Of a stretch of DNA of 64,000 nucleotides, positions 45,801 through 57,960 are shown piece after piece. A program made the translations under genes and the position numbers. The notes below the pieces were generated by a model. That model did not search any database, was not told where the DNA came from, and was given only the letters and a program-made list of their open reading frames with translations. Positions within the stretch are counted from its first letter, which is position 1, and every line of letters starts with the position of its first letter. Origin of the DNA: Magnolia sinica (Eukaryota > Streptophyta > Magnoliopsida > Magnoliales > Magnoliaceae); assembly GCF_029962835.1 (NCBI RefSeq), contig NC_080577.1, positions 6,634,001-6,698,000 of the forward strand. The letters run 5' to 3'.

Positions 45801-48190
45801 ATTTTGTAGAAGGAGATAGAGAAAATGTTATAAGGAAAATACCTATAGTAATGACTATAGAAGATGATCCTAAAACATATAAAGAGGTTGTATCCTCTAG
45901 AGACTCAGCTTTCTGAAAAGAAGCTATAAACGATGAAATGGAATCCATACTATCAAACCAAACATGGGAACTAGTAAACTTACCTCCAGGTTCTAGACCC
46001 ATAGGTTATAAGTGGGTATTTAGGAAGAAATATCACACTGATGGGACTATCCAAACCTTTAAAGCTCGACTAGTAGCTAAGGGTTTTAGACAAAAAGAAG
46101 GGATATATTACTTTGACACATACTCACCTGTAGCTAGGATAACATCCATTAGGATATTATTTGCGCTAGCTTCTATACATCATCTTCACATCCACCAAAT
46201 GGATGTAAAGACCGCATTCCTGAATAGTGACCTCAATGAGGAGGTATACATGGAACAACTTGAAGGTTTCGTTCTACCAAGAAATGAAAACAAAGTATGT
46301 AGATTAGTCAAATATTTGTATGGATTAAAGCAAGCACCAAAACAGTGGCAGGAGAAGTTTGATTCTAAAATACTATCTCATGGTTTCATGCATAATGTAG
46401 TTGACAAATGCATATATTCTAAAGTAGATGGTAATTATATCATTATTATTTGTTTGTATGTTGATGACATGTTAATAATAAGTAATGAAATGGAAGGTGT
46501 GACTAAAATAAAGAGGTTTCTATCTTCCGTATTTAAAATGAAGGATCTTGGACAAGTTGATACCATTCTAGGTATCAAAGTTAAAAAATATTGTGGGGGT
46601 TATGCTTTGTGTCAATCTCATTATATTAAGAAGATATTAAATAAGTTTAACCATCTAAATATAAAAGAAGCAAAGACCTCATTTGATCCAAGTATCAAGC
46701 TAAAAGAAAATACTGGAAGAACAGTTGCACAATTAGAATATGCGAGTGCGATAGGGAGTCTTATGTATGCTATGCAATGCACTAGACCTGATATCACATA
46801 TGCTATAAGTAAACTTAATAGGTTTACTATTAACCCCAGTACTGAACACTGGAATGCAATCAGTAGAGTCTTTGGTTACTTAAAAGTAACCAAAGACTTA
46901 GGACTATTTTATTCAAAATTTCCTACAATATTGGAAGGATATACCAATGCGAGCTGGATATCAAGTGTAGGGGACAACAAGTCTACTACGGGGTGGGTAT
47001 TCACCCTAGGAGGTGCAGCTGTATCTTGGGGATCCAAGAAACAGACTTACATAACGCATTCGACTATGGAGTCTGAATTTATAGCCCTGGCTGCAACAGG
47101 CAAAGAGACTGAGTGGCTAAGGGATTTTCTATTAGAAATTCCTTTATGTGTAAAGCCTATATCAGCTGTGTCACTACATTGTGATAGTGAAGCCACATTA
47201 GCTAGAGCCTATAGCGGCACTTATAATGGTAAGTTTAGACATATTAGTCTTCGACATGATTATGTCAGACAATTGATTCGAGATGGAATCATTGCTATTT
47301 CTTATGTGAAATCAAGTAATAACCTGACAGATCCTTTCACTAAACCTCTACCGAGAGAGGTAGTAAAGGCTACATCTAGAGGGATGGGGTTGAAACTCTT
47401 CAACTAAAGTTCCACCAGTGATGGTAACCCAACCTAAAGTCAGAAAATCTCTAATTTTGGGTTTAATGGGTAAGAACAAGTCACTGATATGTGGAATATT
47501 TTCAACACTAAATTATAAAACCTCATCCATAATAGATAAGTGCTGAGCGTTACGATAGAGGGTTGAGTCTTAGAACTCTTAATGAAATTCAGTTTATAAG
47601 GACAAGTATCTTATAGTAACGGAGCCACTGAAAGGATTTCACCTATATGAACGTATAGATGGTGCCGTCTCTCATGAGAGTTAGGAGTTTTCTCTCGGGA
47701 TCATTCACGAATTAGGATAAGTACATGGACATTAATTGTGCTGAGCAAGATTGTGGGAACTCTAACAAACACATAGTGAATATGTGTGTGGTTTCTCCGA
47801 CTCTGTTATCTAGGAATAACTGGTTCAACGCTACAGCTACCAGTCATTTCAACAGAGTTTTGAAATACTTACATTAAGGAAAGATTAAAATCGAAAGATA
47901 TCTTTCTTTATGCATATAAGCTGATTATTTTGGCAGTATTGTTTAACCGAGAAAATAATTTTATAAAATCAAGTGGGGGATTGTTGCAAAAAATATTGAT
48001 TTTAATAAAATATATTTCAATAATAAAATAATATATAATATATAAAAAGTTGTTTTGAAAAACACTTTTTCTGTGGGTTTTTGGGAATAGTCCCACATGG
48101 AAAAGGGAAGAGAAAAATCTGTGGTTTATATGAAGGATGTGGAGTATTAAAATATTTACCTACCTAGTCCGTGGACTATGGACCTTGCCT

Positions 48191-48213
48191 GTTCCAGTGC
48201 GTAGCACTGGAAC
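48191..48213. repeat. Perfect 10-bp hairpin in right Copia LTR
   Basis: 'gttccagtgc', loop 'gta', 'gcactggaac'. It is followed at 48221-48241 by an alternating purine-pyrimidine CG-rich run (cgcatgcgcgcgcgctcgcg). Confidence 0.9.
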
Positions 48214-49739
48214 ACCCACACGCATGCGCGCGCGCTCGCGCTAGCCCTCGGGCTCGAGCACGGGCACGGGCTCGGTCTCGGTCTCGGTCTCGGTCTCGGT
48301 TTCGGTCTCAGTTTAGGTCATGGGCTCGGTACGAGGGCGTGGGCATGTGAGGCAGTGTGGCTGTAGAGGCGCTAGTGGTGCACTTTGCACTTCGCACATC
48401 CGCATCGTGTCACAAAGGGTCGCTCCTTCGCGACCTTGAGCGAACCGAAGCGAGACGTGTGCGAGTCGCGGTGCGACTAAGTAGCTATGGCGGGTGACTG
48501 GTTAGCAGAGAGACTAAAGGACTGGGAGAGAAATCTCTCAGTATAAATAGAGGGACTGAAAAGAGATGTTGTAGTAGAAACTGTAACAGCTGAGCCATTA
48601 GTGTAGGGTCCAACTGTAACTACTGCATGGTTAGCCCAACAGCTAGAAAACGGCTAGTTATTGTCTCACAACAGTCAGCATGCAGCAGATTAATGGCCCA
48701 TGCACAACAGTCAGAAAACGGCTATAAAACGGCTAGTTTTCCAATAGCCAGAAATAGCTTAATGAAATTTAAGTCTTTTGACCATAAACCCCTAGCCACC
48801 ATAGCCTATAAAAGGAGGGCCTGGATGGGTTTCCAAACCATCTCAACTCACTCCAACAAACCCATACGAACTGAGACAGACAGCCCTTCTTCACTCATAT
48901 ATTCTAGTGTTTCCAGCAACATAGCAAGGCTTAAACCTTAGCTTGAAGAACAGACCAGCGGTGTGGTCTAGGACGGTTCAACTGAACCAGTGGCTGAAGA
49001 TTTGAACTGACCTGTGCAGAAGTCGAAACGACTTTTCTCTACTTTTCTTCTTCTTTTGGAATTTTTCTTTTATACTGTAATACTGCCAGCAAGTGTGTAA
49101 TTGAGTTCCATTTTGTGGGCCTTCGTGTTTGCTGAACGCAGACCCACGCCAGGCTCGTCGTATCCTAGAAGCTGTTTGCCTGTAACCTATCAGCATACTC
49201 AATTCACTTGAGTAGGGGCAAATAACGCTTTAAGGACAACGTTTCAGACGTGCTTCAGCTTATCCTGATTTCAGATTATTTTGTAATTTTCAGTTTCCAC
49301 ATTATACAGAAATACATTCATCTGTATAATTTCCAACAGAATCTACATCTATTCATACCTGGCCATGGATGGAAAGATGTGATCCTTGTGCTTCAATGGA
49401 ATTATACATCATGTGTGCTTGACCAAGGACACAGAGTGTGCTTTATTTAGTAAATTTATATCAATCTGAATTAGGGTGAATCAACAAGTAAAACAAGGGT
49501 TATGATAATTAGGGGTGGATTCAAAATTCCTAGTATTCTCCTTGATTGAATTTTCCTTCTTATTCTCAGTTATTTTTCATAGATTTTTGTTATATTACTA
49601 GTTACACTATTTGTTAGATTAGTTAAGAAGAATCGTAAAATTCAAATTGTGACAACCAGTCCTCGTGGGAACGATCTCGTAATAAGTATCGTATCTACAC
49701 CTGATTCGTATACTTGCGAGTTTAAAATCATTTAAATCA

Positions 49740-52353
49740 GGTTGGTTTAAATAAAACATCAATTACCCTGAAATCCAGGATCAATCTCTAAACCCGGTTG
49801 CTCTCGGGAGCGCATCGAAACTTCGTATCGGACCTGGACCACGCGTCGAAAGTCCGATTACTGCAAAACCATACGATTAGGACCGCCTTACTAGACTTGA
49901 CAACCGTCTCATAAATCAAATCCAGATAGTATCCAGAAGCGCACAACTTGAGCCCGAAGCGAAGTGTGTGAGAAACGCAAATACCTTTGGGAAATAAACT
50001 CAGATTTAAGTGAATTGGGTCATTCGCTTGTAGGCCAAATTTAAGCTTTCAGACTATCAGAATCTGACCCAAATACACCTTCGGATCAGGGAAATTTCCT
50101 ATCACAGGTCCATGCACTCGTGGCCCTGATCGAGCAACGATGGCCGTTGAACTGAAACTGGTCCGCCACGGTCGATCCACAAATATGATCAGACTGAAAA
50201 CTTAGCCTGACCTATATCCAAGTCAGGGAGCTTAAGTCCGACCGCATGTAGAAAAGGAGCCTCCAGAACAGCTTCGTTGGACCGAAACGACCACTATTTG
50301 GCTATAACCCAAGTATATCATGGCCATGGTGCCATTCCCATCAGTTCTAGGCCTATATAAGCCCCTTAAACCCTCTCTCTCTCATTCCATACGAATTTGG
50401 AAAACCCTAAGAGAGAGAAGAGAGAAAAGAGAAGGAAAGAGAGAGAAATTGAGAGAGAGAGTTGGCATTTGTTTCTGGGATTCAACCCCGCCACTCCATG
50501 TGCTTAACTACCACTTCTATATTGCTATTCCGGCGATTCTGATCCTATTCTTAGGTAAGAAAACCTAACCCTAATCTGCTTTAGGGTTTTAAATAGTGTA
50601 AGTGATGAAATAGCTAACTTATTTTATGTTATAGGTGGCCATCGTGCCGTAGACAAAGACTTAGCATACAAACTGAGTTCGATACTCGTTTATCGGCAAA
50701 AGGTGCGGACTATAGATATTTAGGTTATCATTTTCAAAGCCTTCAATGTCAGTTAATGATTTATGACTGACTTGATTGCTATCACATATGCTTAGATTCG
50801 ATGTTTCCGTATATTACATATGTATGTAAACTATGTTGATTTTAATGCATTCCAAGTGTTTGATATAATGTTTGAATGAATTTGAAATTATGATTTGTAC
50901 TTGCCATGAATATTAGTTGTTAATGCATGATCATGGGACATGTGGCAACTCTTTTGTGAAAGGGTTCGCTACTATATGTGTTTTTCTTTAACTACCTTAT
51001 TACATGTATGTACTATGTGTAGTCTAAGTGTTTGATAAAATGCTTGAGTGTGAAAATGCTTGATGTAATGTATTTGATGAGAGCGTTGAGATGGGATTCT
51101 AAATCCCCTTATCTATAGTTATAGTTTCCTTTATGTAATCTATCTTGCTACTACATGATTCATGTATGCAATGCCTATGTATGTTAACATGTGTACTACG
51201 TATTTGTTGAAATACTTAAACGAGATGGATACTGAAATTAGTTGTCACATGCTGTCTTGACTATCACATGTGAATGTCATTGCTTGAAGTGTGATTGGGG
51301 CTACGATGTAGTCTAGGCAATCGGTAATGGTTCACGGTCAGTGGCCGAACTGTTTTAGCCACGACGGATGCGTTCGATGAATCCGAGTCGTACGTCGTTT
51401 GACGACAGTGGTTAGGCCACGCGGAATGCTTATACACTTCATGTCAATTAAGTCTACGTACGCTCGTACTAGTCGAGCTTGTCAAGTAACCCGATTGGCC
51501 CAATGTATGTTCACCATGTATGGACACTAATGTTTGAATCTAAGGTACCAAACTCACCAGTGAAAAGCTCGTTTAACCTTGGTACCTCGATCCGCTAAGA
51601 CTCATGAGCCGGACATGGTGGTATGGGACACCGTGGTCGAGCTGTCGGCCTACGCTGGGGCGACGAACCTCCCTTTAGTGTCCAGTGAGCAACCCAAACT
51701 CGTGAGCCGAATATGGTGGTATGGGACACTGTATTCGAGCTGTCGACCTACGATCAGGTGACGAGCCCGTAGTGACCTCGAATATACATTAAAACTATGT
51801 TAAGGCGACGAGCCTTTTCGTAGTAACTTGGAATATAAACTAGGCCTGCGCTGATGGTGACGAGCCTCTCCATAGTGACCTAGAACTGCTATTGTATGCG
51901 ATTAACTAGGATTGACGACCCTAGATGGATCATTGTTTGGGTAAATGATATAAAGGGGGTGCCTTAGCTTCCCAATCCTGTTGTATGAATATGCCTAATT
52001 GAGAACTTGGATAATCATGCACATGCACCGCATTGCATGTGCCTTTGGCGTTGGAGTTAAGCACAGCGGGAGTGTTACATGCCACGATCGTGAGATGTTG
52101 TCACAAGAGGGAGTGCAGGCGAGGGCATGCATCATTAACACATATCATCCTTGCATTAACTAGAGTACTTAGGGATGTTTGTTGCATTGCTTTATCATTA
52201 CTGCTTGACTAAATTGATAACATGTTAACCTTTGCTTTATAGCTCCACTGAGTTGATCACTCACTCCCACGTTCTGGGATGGTGTTTGAACACCAAACAG
52301 ACCCTGTTGTAGATGCAGATGATGGCGATGCTTTCGAGCTCTTATACTCATGA
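49740..52353 (+). repeat. Gypsy-type LTR, continuing part
   Basis: Probable continuation of the LTR begun at 40666. It has a TATA box (tatataa, 50354-50360) followed by a pyrimidine-rich initiator region and 'aaaccctaagagagag' leader. It also has the dinucleotide- and 'gacgag'-rich minisatellite at 51600-51890, and ends near 'gagctcttatactcatga'. No coding sequence. Confidence 0.5.
51600..51890. repeat. LTR minisatellite
   Basis: A 98-base unit appears twice (starting 51600 and 51698; 'tggtggtatgggacac'), followed by three copies of a shorter unit containing 'gacgagcc' and 'tagtgacct' (51765-51890). Confidence 0.8.
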
Positions 52354-52548
52354 TATGTGGGACTCCACCCGGCATCCACCAGGCGGTCCATCACCAGATA
52401 TTCTCCAAAGAGCTTCTCGTCCACGTGTGCTTCAAAGAGGACCCTACGGCCCTTAAATCTTCCATGGGATAGATCCGCCAGTAGAGCTCTTTCGAGAGGA
52501 GCCTGAGGATCGAGGTCCCACTTTGTGTTTATCTCATGATCGATGCTT
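52354..52548 (-). repeat. Second copy of part of the plant-transposon-protein-like frame
   Basis: Matches 37466-37660 in the same orientation with about ten differences ('gggactccacccggcatcca'). A short fragment, not a gene. Confidence 0.88.
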
Positions 52549-52598
52549 CCATGTATATTCATCATCACGACTGCGATCGTGATAATGAATATACATGG
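52549..52598. repeat. 22-bp-arm palindrome at an element junction
   Basis: Arms 52549-52570 and 52577-52598 match at 21 of 22 positions (ccatgtatattcatcatcac and its complement) around a 6-base centre. The right arm plus the following 'gtgctccaaaaaa' also occurs at about 38919-38942. Confidence 0.92.
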
Positions 52599-52611
52599 GT
52601 GCTCCAAAAAA

Positions 52612-55600
52612 AGTTCCTCTGAGTGAATATGTATCTAAGGTTCTTATGGTCGCAAAAGAGCTCGTACTCCTCTCCATAGAGGTAATGTCTCCAGAGCTTT
52701 AGTGTAAAGATAACGGCCGCCAACTCTAGGTCGTGCGTAGGTTAGTTTTCCTCGTGTTGTCTCAACTGTCGCGATGTATAGGTAATAACCCTGTCCTTTT
52801 ACATCAAAACACAACCTAAACCTACACGAGAAGCATCAGTGTATATCGTATACTTGACTCCTAAATCTGGCAATACTAGCATAGGGGTGGATGTCAACTT
52901 GTCCTTCAGTTCCTGGAAAGCTACTTCTGCCTTCTCGTTCCAGGTAAACTTGAGATCCTTCCGAGTCAGTTGAGACAACGGTCTGTCTATCTTGGAAAAG
53001 TCTCGAATGAATCGATGGTAGTAACCTACCAGGCCCAGAAAACTTCTCACCTCAGTAACTCAACTAGTCTGCTCTCAGTCTTGAACTGCGGCTACCTTAG
53101 CAAGGTCCACAGCTATCCCTTCCTTGGACACCACATGTCCCAAGAACTTGACTTCTTCTTTCCAGAAGTCGCACTTCTTGTACTGTGCAAACAACTGATT
53201 TTTCCTGAGAGTATCGAAAACTGCTCACAGGTGTTTCTCGTGCTCCTCCCGACTCTTGGAGTATATCAGGATGTCATCTATAAATACGATGATGAATCGG
53301 TATAAGTACGGTCTAAACACCTTATTCATCAGATCCATGAACACGGCCGGTGCATTTGTGAGTCCAAACGACATCACCAGGAACTCGTAGTGCCCAAAAC
53401 TGGTCCTGAAAGCTGTTTTCTGTACGTCCTCTTGCCTGACGTGCAACTGGTGGTACCCTGACTGCAGATCAACCTTCAAAAAATACTATACTCCCCTCAA
53501 CTGATCGAACAGATCATCAATCCTGGGCAAAGGGTACTTGTTCTTCACCGTCACTTGGTTCAACCTGTAATAATCAATACACAATCGTAGAGATCCATCC
53601 TTCTTCTTTACAAATAACACAGGTGCTCCCCAAGGAGACACACTTGGTCGTATGAAGCCCGCATCCAACAGATCATCGATCTGTTTCCTCAGTCCTCCAT
53701 CTCACATGGATGCATGCGATAAGTCGGAAGAGATATAGGTGTTGCACTAAGCACTAGATCAATGGTAAAATCAATCTCGCGCTGAGGGGGTAGTCCAGGT
53801 ATCTTTATGAATACGTCTGAGAACTTTTGGACTACAGGGGTGTCCTCAAGTGCAGGACCATTAACATCCTCTAGTAATGAAGCGTAACAACTAATGCGAT
53901 AGGGTTAACTAACCTGCACTGGGAATGTAAAGGTCGTGCCCTCTGGTTCATGGGCTGTCACCACTCTAGTATCGCAGTCGATCTCTGCCTTCACCTCCGT
54001 GAGCCAATCCATACCAAGAATGGCGTCATAATGGTATAACGGAGTGACAATCAGGTCAATGCTTACTGTTCTGCTCCCTAAGTCTATTGAACAACCCTTA
54101 CACATCCTGGTAGCGTCTGAGAAAGTCCCTATGACGGTAAGGATTCTCACCCCAACCATAGGACTAGTTTCCAACCCCGGTCGCTTAACTATTGCGCACG
54201 ATATTATAGAGATAGTGGACCCGGTGTCCGCTAATAAGAAGATTGGTGTACCTTGAATATGCGCAGTGACTTTAAAAGCCAGTGGTACTGCGGTTGCCGT
54301 CTCGGATGCCTCAGCTGCAAGTGCATGAGTGCACACGAGCCTGCTAAAAACGGTTCGGCTGCGGTACCATGGGCCGTAAATCGAAGTACAGGCTGCTGGA
54401 AAGATGGATGTGGTGGTGCTAACCGTAGGGGTGGAGTCGAGAGAGGTGGTGGCATCTGACGGTTGATCCTCTGAGGGGACGTAAAACCGTTATCCCTCAT
54501 CCTGGTGAAACAGTATGTGTCAGCATGACCCGACCTCTGACAGTAGGTGCACCATATATCAGGTCGTCTTGTCGGGGCTGGTGTAGTTACAAGTCTAGGA
54601 GGCGAATCCGCACGCGGTCTCTTACCGAGGAACGGTCGGCTCGGTAGATCTGGTCGAGGCCTCTGTCCCATGGGTGCTCGCATACAGGACTGCCCATCCC
54701 TGTCCTGCTCAGCTCGCAAAGACATGCTCACTATCTCAGCATAGCTAGGTATGCTAGTGCAGCACATCTTCGAGCGGATCTCGGGTTGCAGACCCTCAAA
54801 AAATCGCCGCATCTTCATTGGATCATCAGCTAGGATCAATGGAGAATACTTAGCCAGCTCCATAAATCTGTTCTCATACTCTGCCACTGTCATCCCTCCC
54901 TGACGGAGGCGAAGGAAATCTCCCTCCTTCTCATGACGGTACGTGAGAGGGAAATACTTCTAGTGGAAGCGCGTCTCAAAGGCCTCCCACGTCCACACGT
55001 AGCCAACAACAATAGTTCGCAGGACACTATCCCACCACAAACTGGCCTCCTTCTTGAACACAAAGGTGACCAACTCCACCTACTCTGCTTCAGTGTAGTG
55101 CAGCGACCTTAGCATCTTAGAGACGCGGTCAAGCCAATAATCAGCCTCCTCGGGTCTGTGAGTACCAGCGAAAGTAGGAGGCCGCAAGTGTTGGAATCGC
55201 TCGAATGTGCCGCTGGCACTTGCGTTCCCAGCAGGGTGCACAGGTGGTGCAGGTGGAGCCACACCCATAATCTGGCCAAGGACCCCTGCGATGGTAGCCA
55301 GAAACTGCTGCTGCTGTTGCTGCTGTATCTGCTGTTGTTGTATCAACAACATCATCTGCTCCAGCCTATCAGGAGGCAGAGCAGACTGTGGTATGTGAGG
55401 CGTTGAGGTAGATGTATGGTTCTACTCAGGAACAGATGGTGCAACAGGTGTCGGCCCATTAGTGGGGCCAGTAGTCAGCTGAGAATCCGACATAGTGTCA
55501 TGAGTCGAGCCCAAACTGGGGTCCGTCTGACTATCGCTTAGGGGAGGTGCCCCATCAATCGAATCGCCAAATGTGAGACGTGTCGTGCTCCTTGTGGCCT

Positions 55601-55620
55601 TAGGTGGTATTCCCTAAATA
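52612..55620 (-). mobile_element. Gypsy chromovirus (Tekay/Del-like) fragment, minus strand, broken
   Basis: Read from 55.6 kb down: gag with a poly-Gln tract (QQQQIQ-type, about 55290-55350) and FAGTHRPEEADYWLDRV; gag core (AEYENRFMELAKYSPLILAD); zinc knuckle CTYCQRSGHADTYC (about 54520-54560); protease ADTGSTISII (about 54210-54240); reverse transcriptase ([31 protein letters not shown]); start of RNase H (YTIYTDASRVGLGCVLM, about 52800). It ends before integrase. Several interruptions. Confidence 0.9.
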
Positions 55621-55857
55621 CAACATAGGGTGCAACCCGTGAAATTTAGCATACAACACTCAATTCTCCAAGCATACTTCACAGTCCATAACGAAAGGAG
55701 TCACGTGCATTTCATTTAACAAAATTTGCCACAATATATGAGATATAGTTTTACATGAATCATGACAAGAAACGTATGTGAGCTATTCTAAGCAGGGAGG
55801 AGGGGCATTCCTGTGCTGTGTGCAGGACAAGGATGCCCCTCCTTCACTAGCGAATGC
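55621..55857. other. Leader-like DNA with a palindrome
   Basis: No gene. At 55796-55844 the word 'ggaggaggggcattcct' and its near reverse complement 'aggatgcccctcctt' form an imperfect palindrome. The inner part (gtgtgcaggacaaggatgcc) is the reverse complement of sequence at about 36535-36556, the 3' end of the plant-transposon-protein-like frame. Confidence 0.75.
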
Positions 55858-57760
55858 TGTTGGATATTTGGGCATGTGGAAACATCTTAATATGGATTGA
55901 AACAAATAAATGAAAATGAAAATCCAAGCAAACACAAAGAATACAATTTTTATATGAAAACTCTTGTGGGAAATAACCACAACACTAAAGCGACGATCAA
56001 ACTATTATTCAGAGAAAATTATATGGATAGAGAAAACTTATAGCCAAAATCATCTCTCTCTCGGAGGCTCTAAAAAAATATTTTTTAAAAAATAACAAAA
56101 TATCGTAACTTTCTCTTAACCCTAACATAACTAACCCTAAAAGCTACCATTTCATGAGGAAAATGTAAAAAATACCCCTCTAAGAGTCCACTAACACTTG
56201 ATCCTTGTTAGCAAGTGAAACATGAGTCATATGAGCTTAGAAAAATGAATTGACCTAATAGTGATTTTGGTGTCACAACTTTAACAATCTCTAACTTGAT
56301 AGTAAAATAACTTATTCGCCTGACCAATCTTCTTCTAAGCATCACCATCATCGTTTCATACACACTCCAACTCTATTCCTTTCTTGCAAAGCCCAGAGAA
56401 GTCGAGCAATACTTGAACTTCACTGGAGGAACAATCTTTGTAAGAATATACGTTGGATTCTTAATGGTGTGAATCTTTTCAAAAGTAACATATCATTTTT
56501 CTAGTAGTTGCGGGATAAAGTGATAACGAACATCAATGTGCTTAGTTTATAGTGATATACCGAGTTCTTCGCCAAATTAATCACATTCTTGCTATTACAA
56601 TGCACAAGCACAACTTCCTACTGAAGCCCAACTCATCCATCATCCCTTTAAATCAAACAATTTCCTTAAATGCCTCTGTCACTGCCATGTATTCAATTTC
56701 GGTAGTAAAATGTGCAACCACAAACTGAAACTTAAACATTCAATTGATAGCTCTACCTACTAGCATAAACGAGTAACCAGAAGTAAATATTTTATTATTC
56801 ACATTCCTTGTATAATCCAAATCAACATAGCCTACGAGTTTCTCTTCTGAATCTCCGAAACACAAGATGTAGTCTATCGTACCTTATGTATACTGACGTT
56901 ACCATTTCACTACTTTCTAATGTTTCTTACTGAGAATTGATATATAGTTGCTTATAATACCAACTGCATGTGAAATATTCAATTTCATACAGATCATAGC
57001 ATACATAAGATTGTCAACTGCGCTTAAATAAGGCACACGAGACAAATATCATTTTTCTTCGTTCAACGTAGGATATAATTCCAAAGAAAACTAAACTGAG
57101 CAGAGTGGTGTGTGTTTATCGGTTTCACCTTTTTTCAGTTTGAACTTGACTAGAACATTCTCAAGATACTGATCCTTAGACAAGTATAGTGTGCTCCTCT
57201 CCTTATTCTTATGTATATTAATGTCAAGAATCCTCTTTGCATGCTCTAAATCTTTCATTTCAAACTTCATGAATAGCTGATCCTTCAATGTATTGATTTT
57301 AGACATGCTATGGTTGGTAATAAGCATATCATCAACATATAACACTAGAATGATGAATTCCTCCCTACTCAGTAATCTAAAATAAATGTAATGATCAAAT
57401 TCACTTCTAGTAAAATTGTAGCTGAACATGAAATAATCAAACTTCTTATACCACTGCCTAAACGACTGTTTAAGGTCGTATAATGACATCTTCAACCTAA
57501 AAAAAAAAAAAAAAAATCATTCTTTCTATGCACCTCGAACCATTCTGGTTGCTTCATGTAAATCTTCCCTTTTAATTTACAATGTAGAAATGCAATTTTA
57601 ACATTCAACTGTTCAAATTCCATATTATATTGAACAACCAGATCCAATATAAAATTGATAGATATCTGTTTTACCACTCGTCCGATATAAAACTGATGGA
57701 TATCTGCTTTACCACTGGTCCGATATAAAGCTGAGTTTTAACCTTTCACCCTTTTACATT
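55858..57760 (-). mobile_element. Degraded Copia LTR retrotransposon fragment
   Basis: LTR-like region about 55858-56286 (plus-strand edge 'tgttggatatttgggcatgt'), then minus-strand RNase H and reverse transcriptase remnants up to about 57760: YVDDMLITN near 57330, LYDLKQSFRQWYKKFDYFM near 57470, FEQLNVKIAFLHCKLKGKI near 57600. The upstream half is missing. Several interruptions, moderately old. Similar in arrangement to the fossil at 13.9-17.4 kb. Confidence 0.82.
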
Positions 57761-57960
57761 CAATCACCACTAATTTCTCTCATGTGGCTCACTTGAGTTT
57801 TGAATCTATCGTAGTTTTTTGTCCCAACATGATCTGAATAAATGAATGGATGGGGTGGATATCTAATAAAAATCACACTATTTTCCCCTCGTAGAAAGTT
57901 CATGCTAGAGGCTTTCGGGGGAAATTTGCTTAAAGATGAAGTGGGATTGTCACACCACCA

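Larger units (their letters stand above)
42629..49338 (+). mobile_element. Copia LTR retrotransposon, broken
   Basis: Left LTR about 42629-43464 and right LTR 47982-49338 (TGTTGC...CAACA); the two differ clearly in length and sequence. Internal parts: gag about 43485-44410 with zinc knuckle CHICGKTEHYARVC; protease/GAG-pre-integrase about 44411-44900 (ELWHDKLAHIGYSTLK); integrase about 44900-45650 (DLVHSDISEL, RGGEYFSNEF); reverse transcriptase from about 45938 ([17 protein letters not shown]); RNase H to 47407 ([11 protein letters not shown]). Purine tract 'aagtggggga' before the right LTR. Interrupted several times in gag-pol; RT-RNase H is the best kept part. Older than the Copia at 22.4 kb. 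Confidence 0.9.
40911..49730 (+). mobile_element. Nested block: possible solo LTR or LTR-like unit holding a Copia
   Basis: Sequence from 'tgatgatgctgaacatcata' to 'gcgagtttaaaatca' (TG...CA) appears to split the Gypsy LTR. After subtracting the inner Copia it is about 2 kb. Its end, with 'gtgggaacgatctcg' and 'cttgcgagttt', resembles plant Athila/Tat-type LTR ends. It has a TATA-like 'cctataaaagaaaga' near 42237. No matching target duplication was found, so the boundaries are tentative. Confidence 0.35.

Noticed and set aside
56485-56520. CACTA terminus 'tttttctagtagt' as partner of the end at 13836
   Set aside because: It falls inside a degraded Copia RNase H region, lacks the final G of the terminus and has no subterminal repeats. 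Chance similarity.
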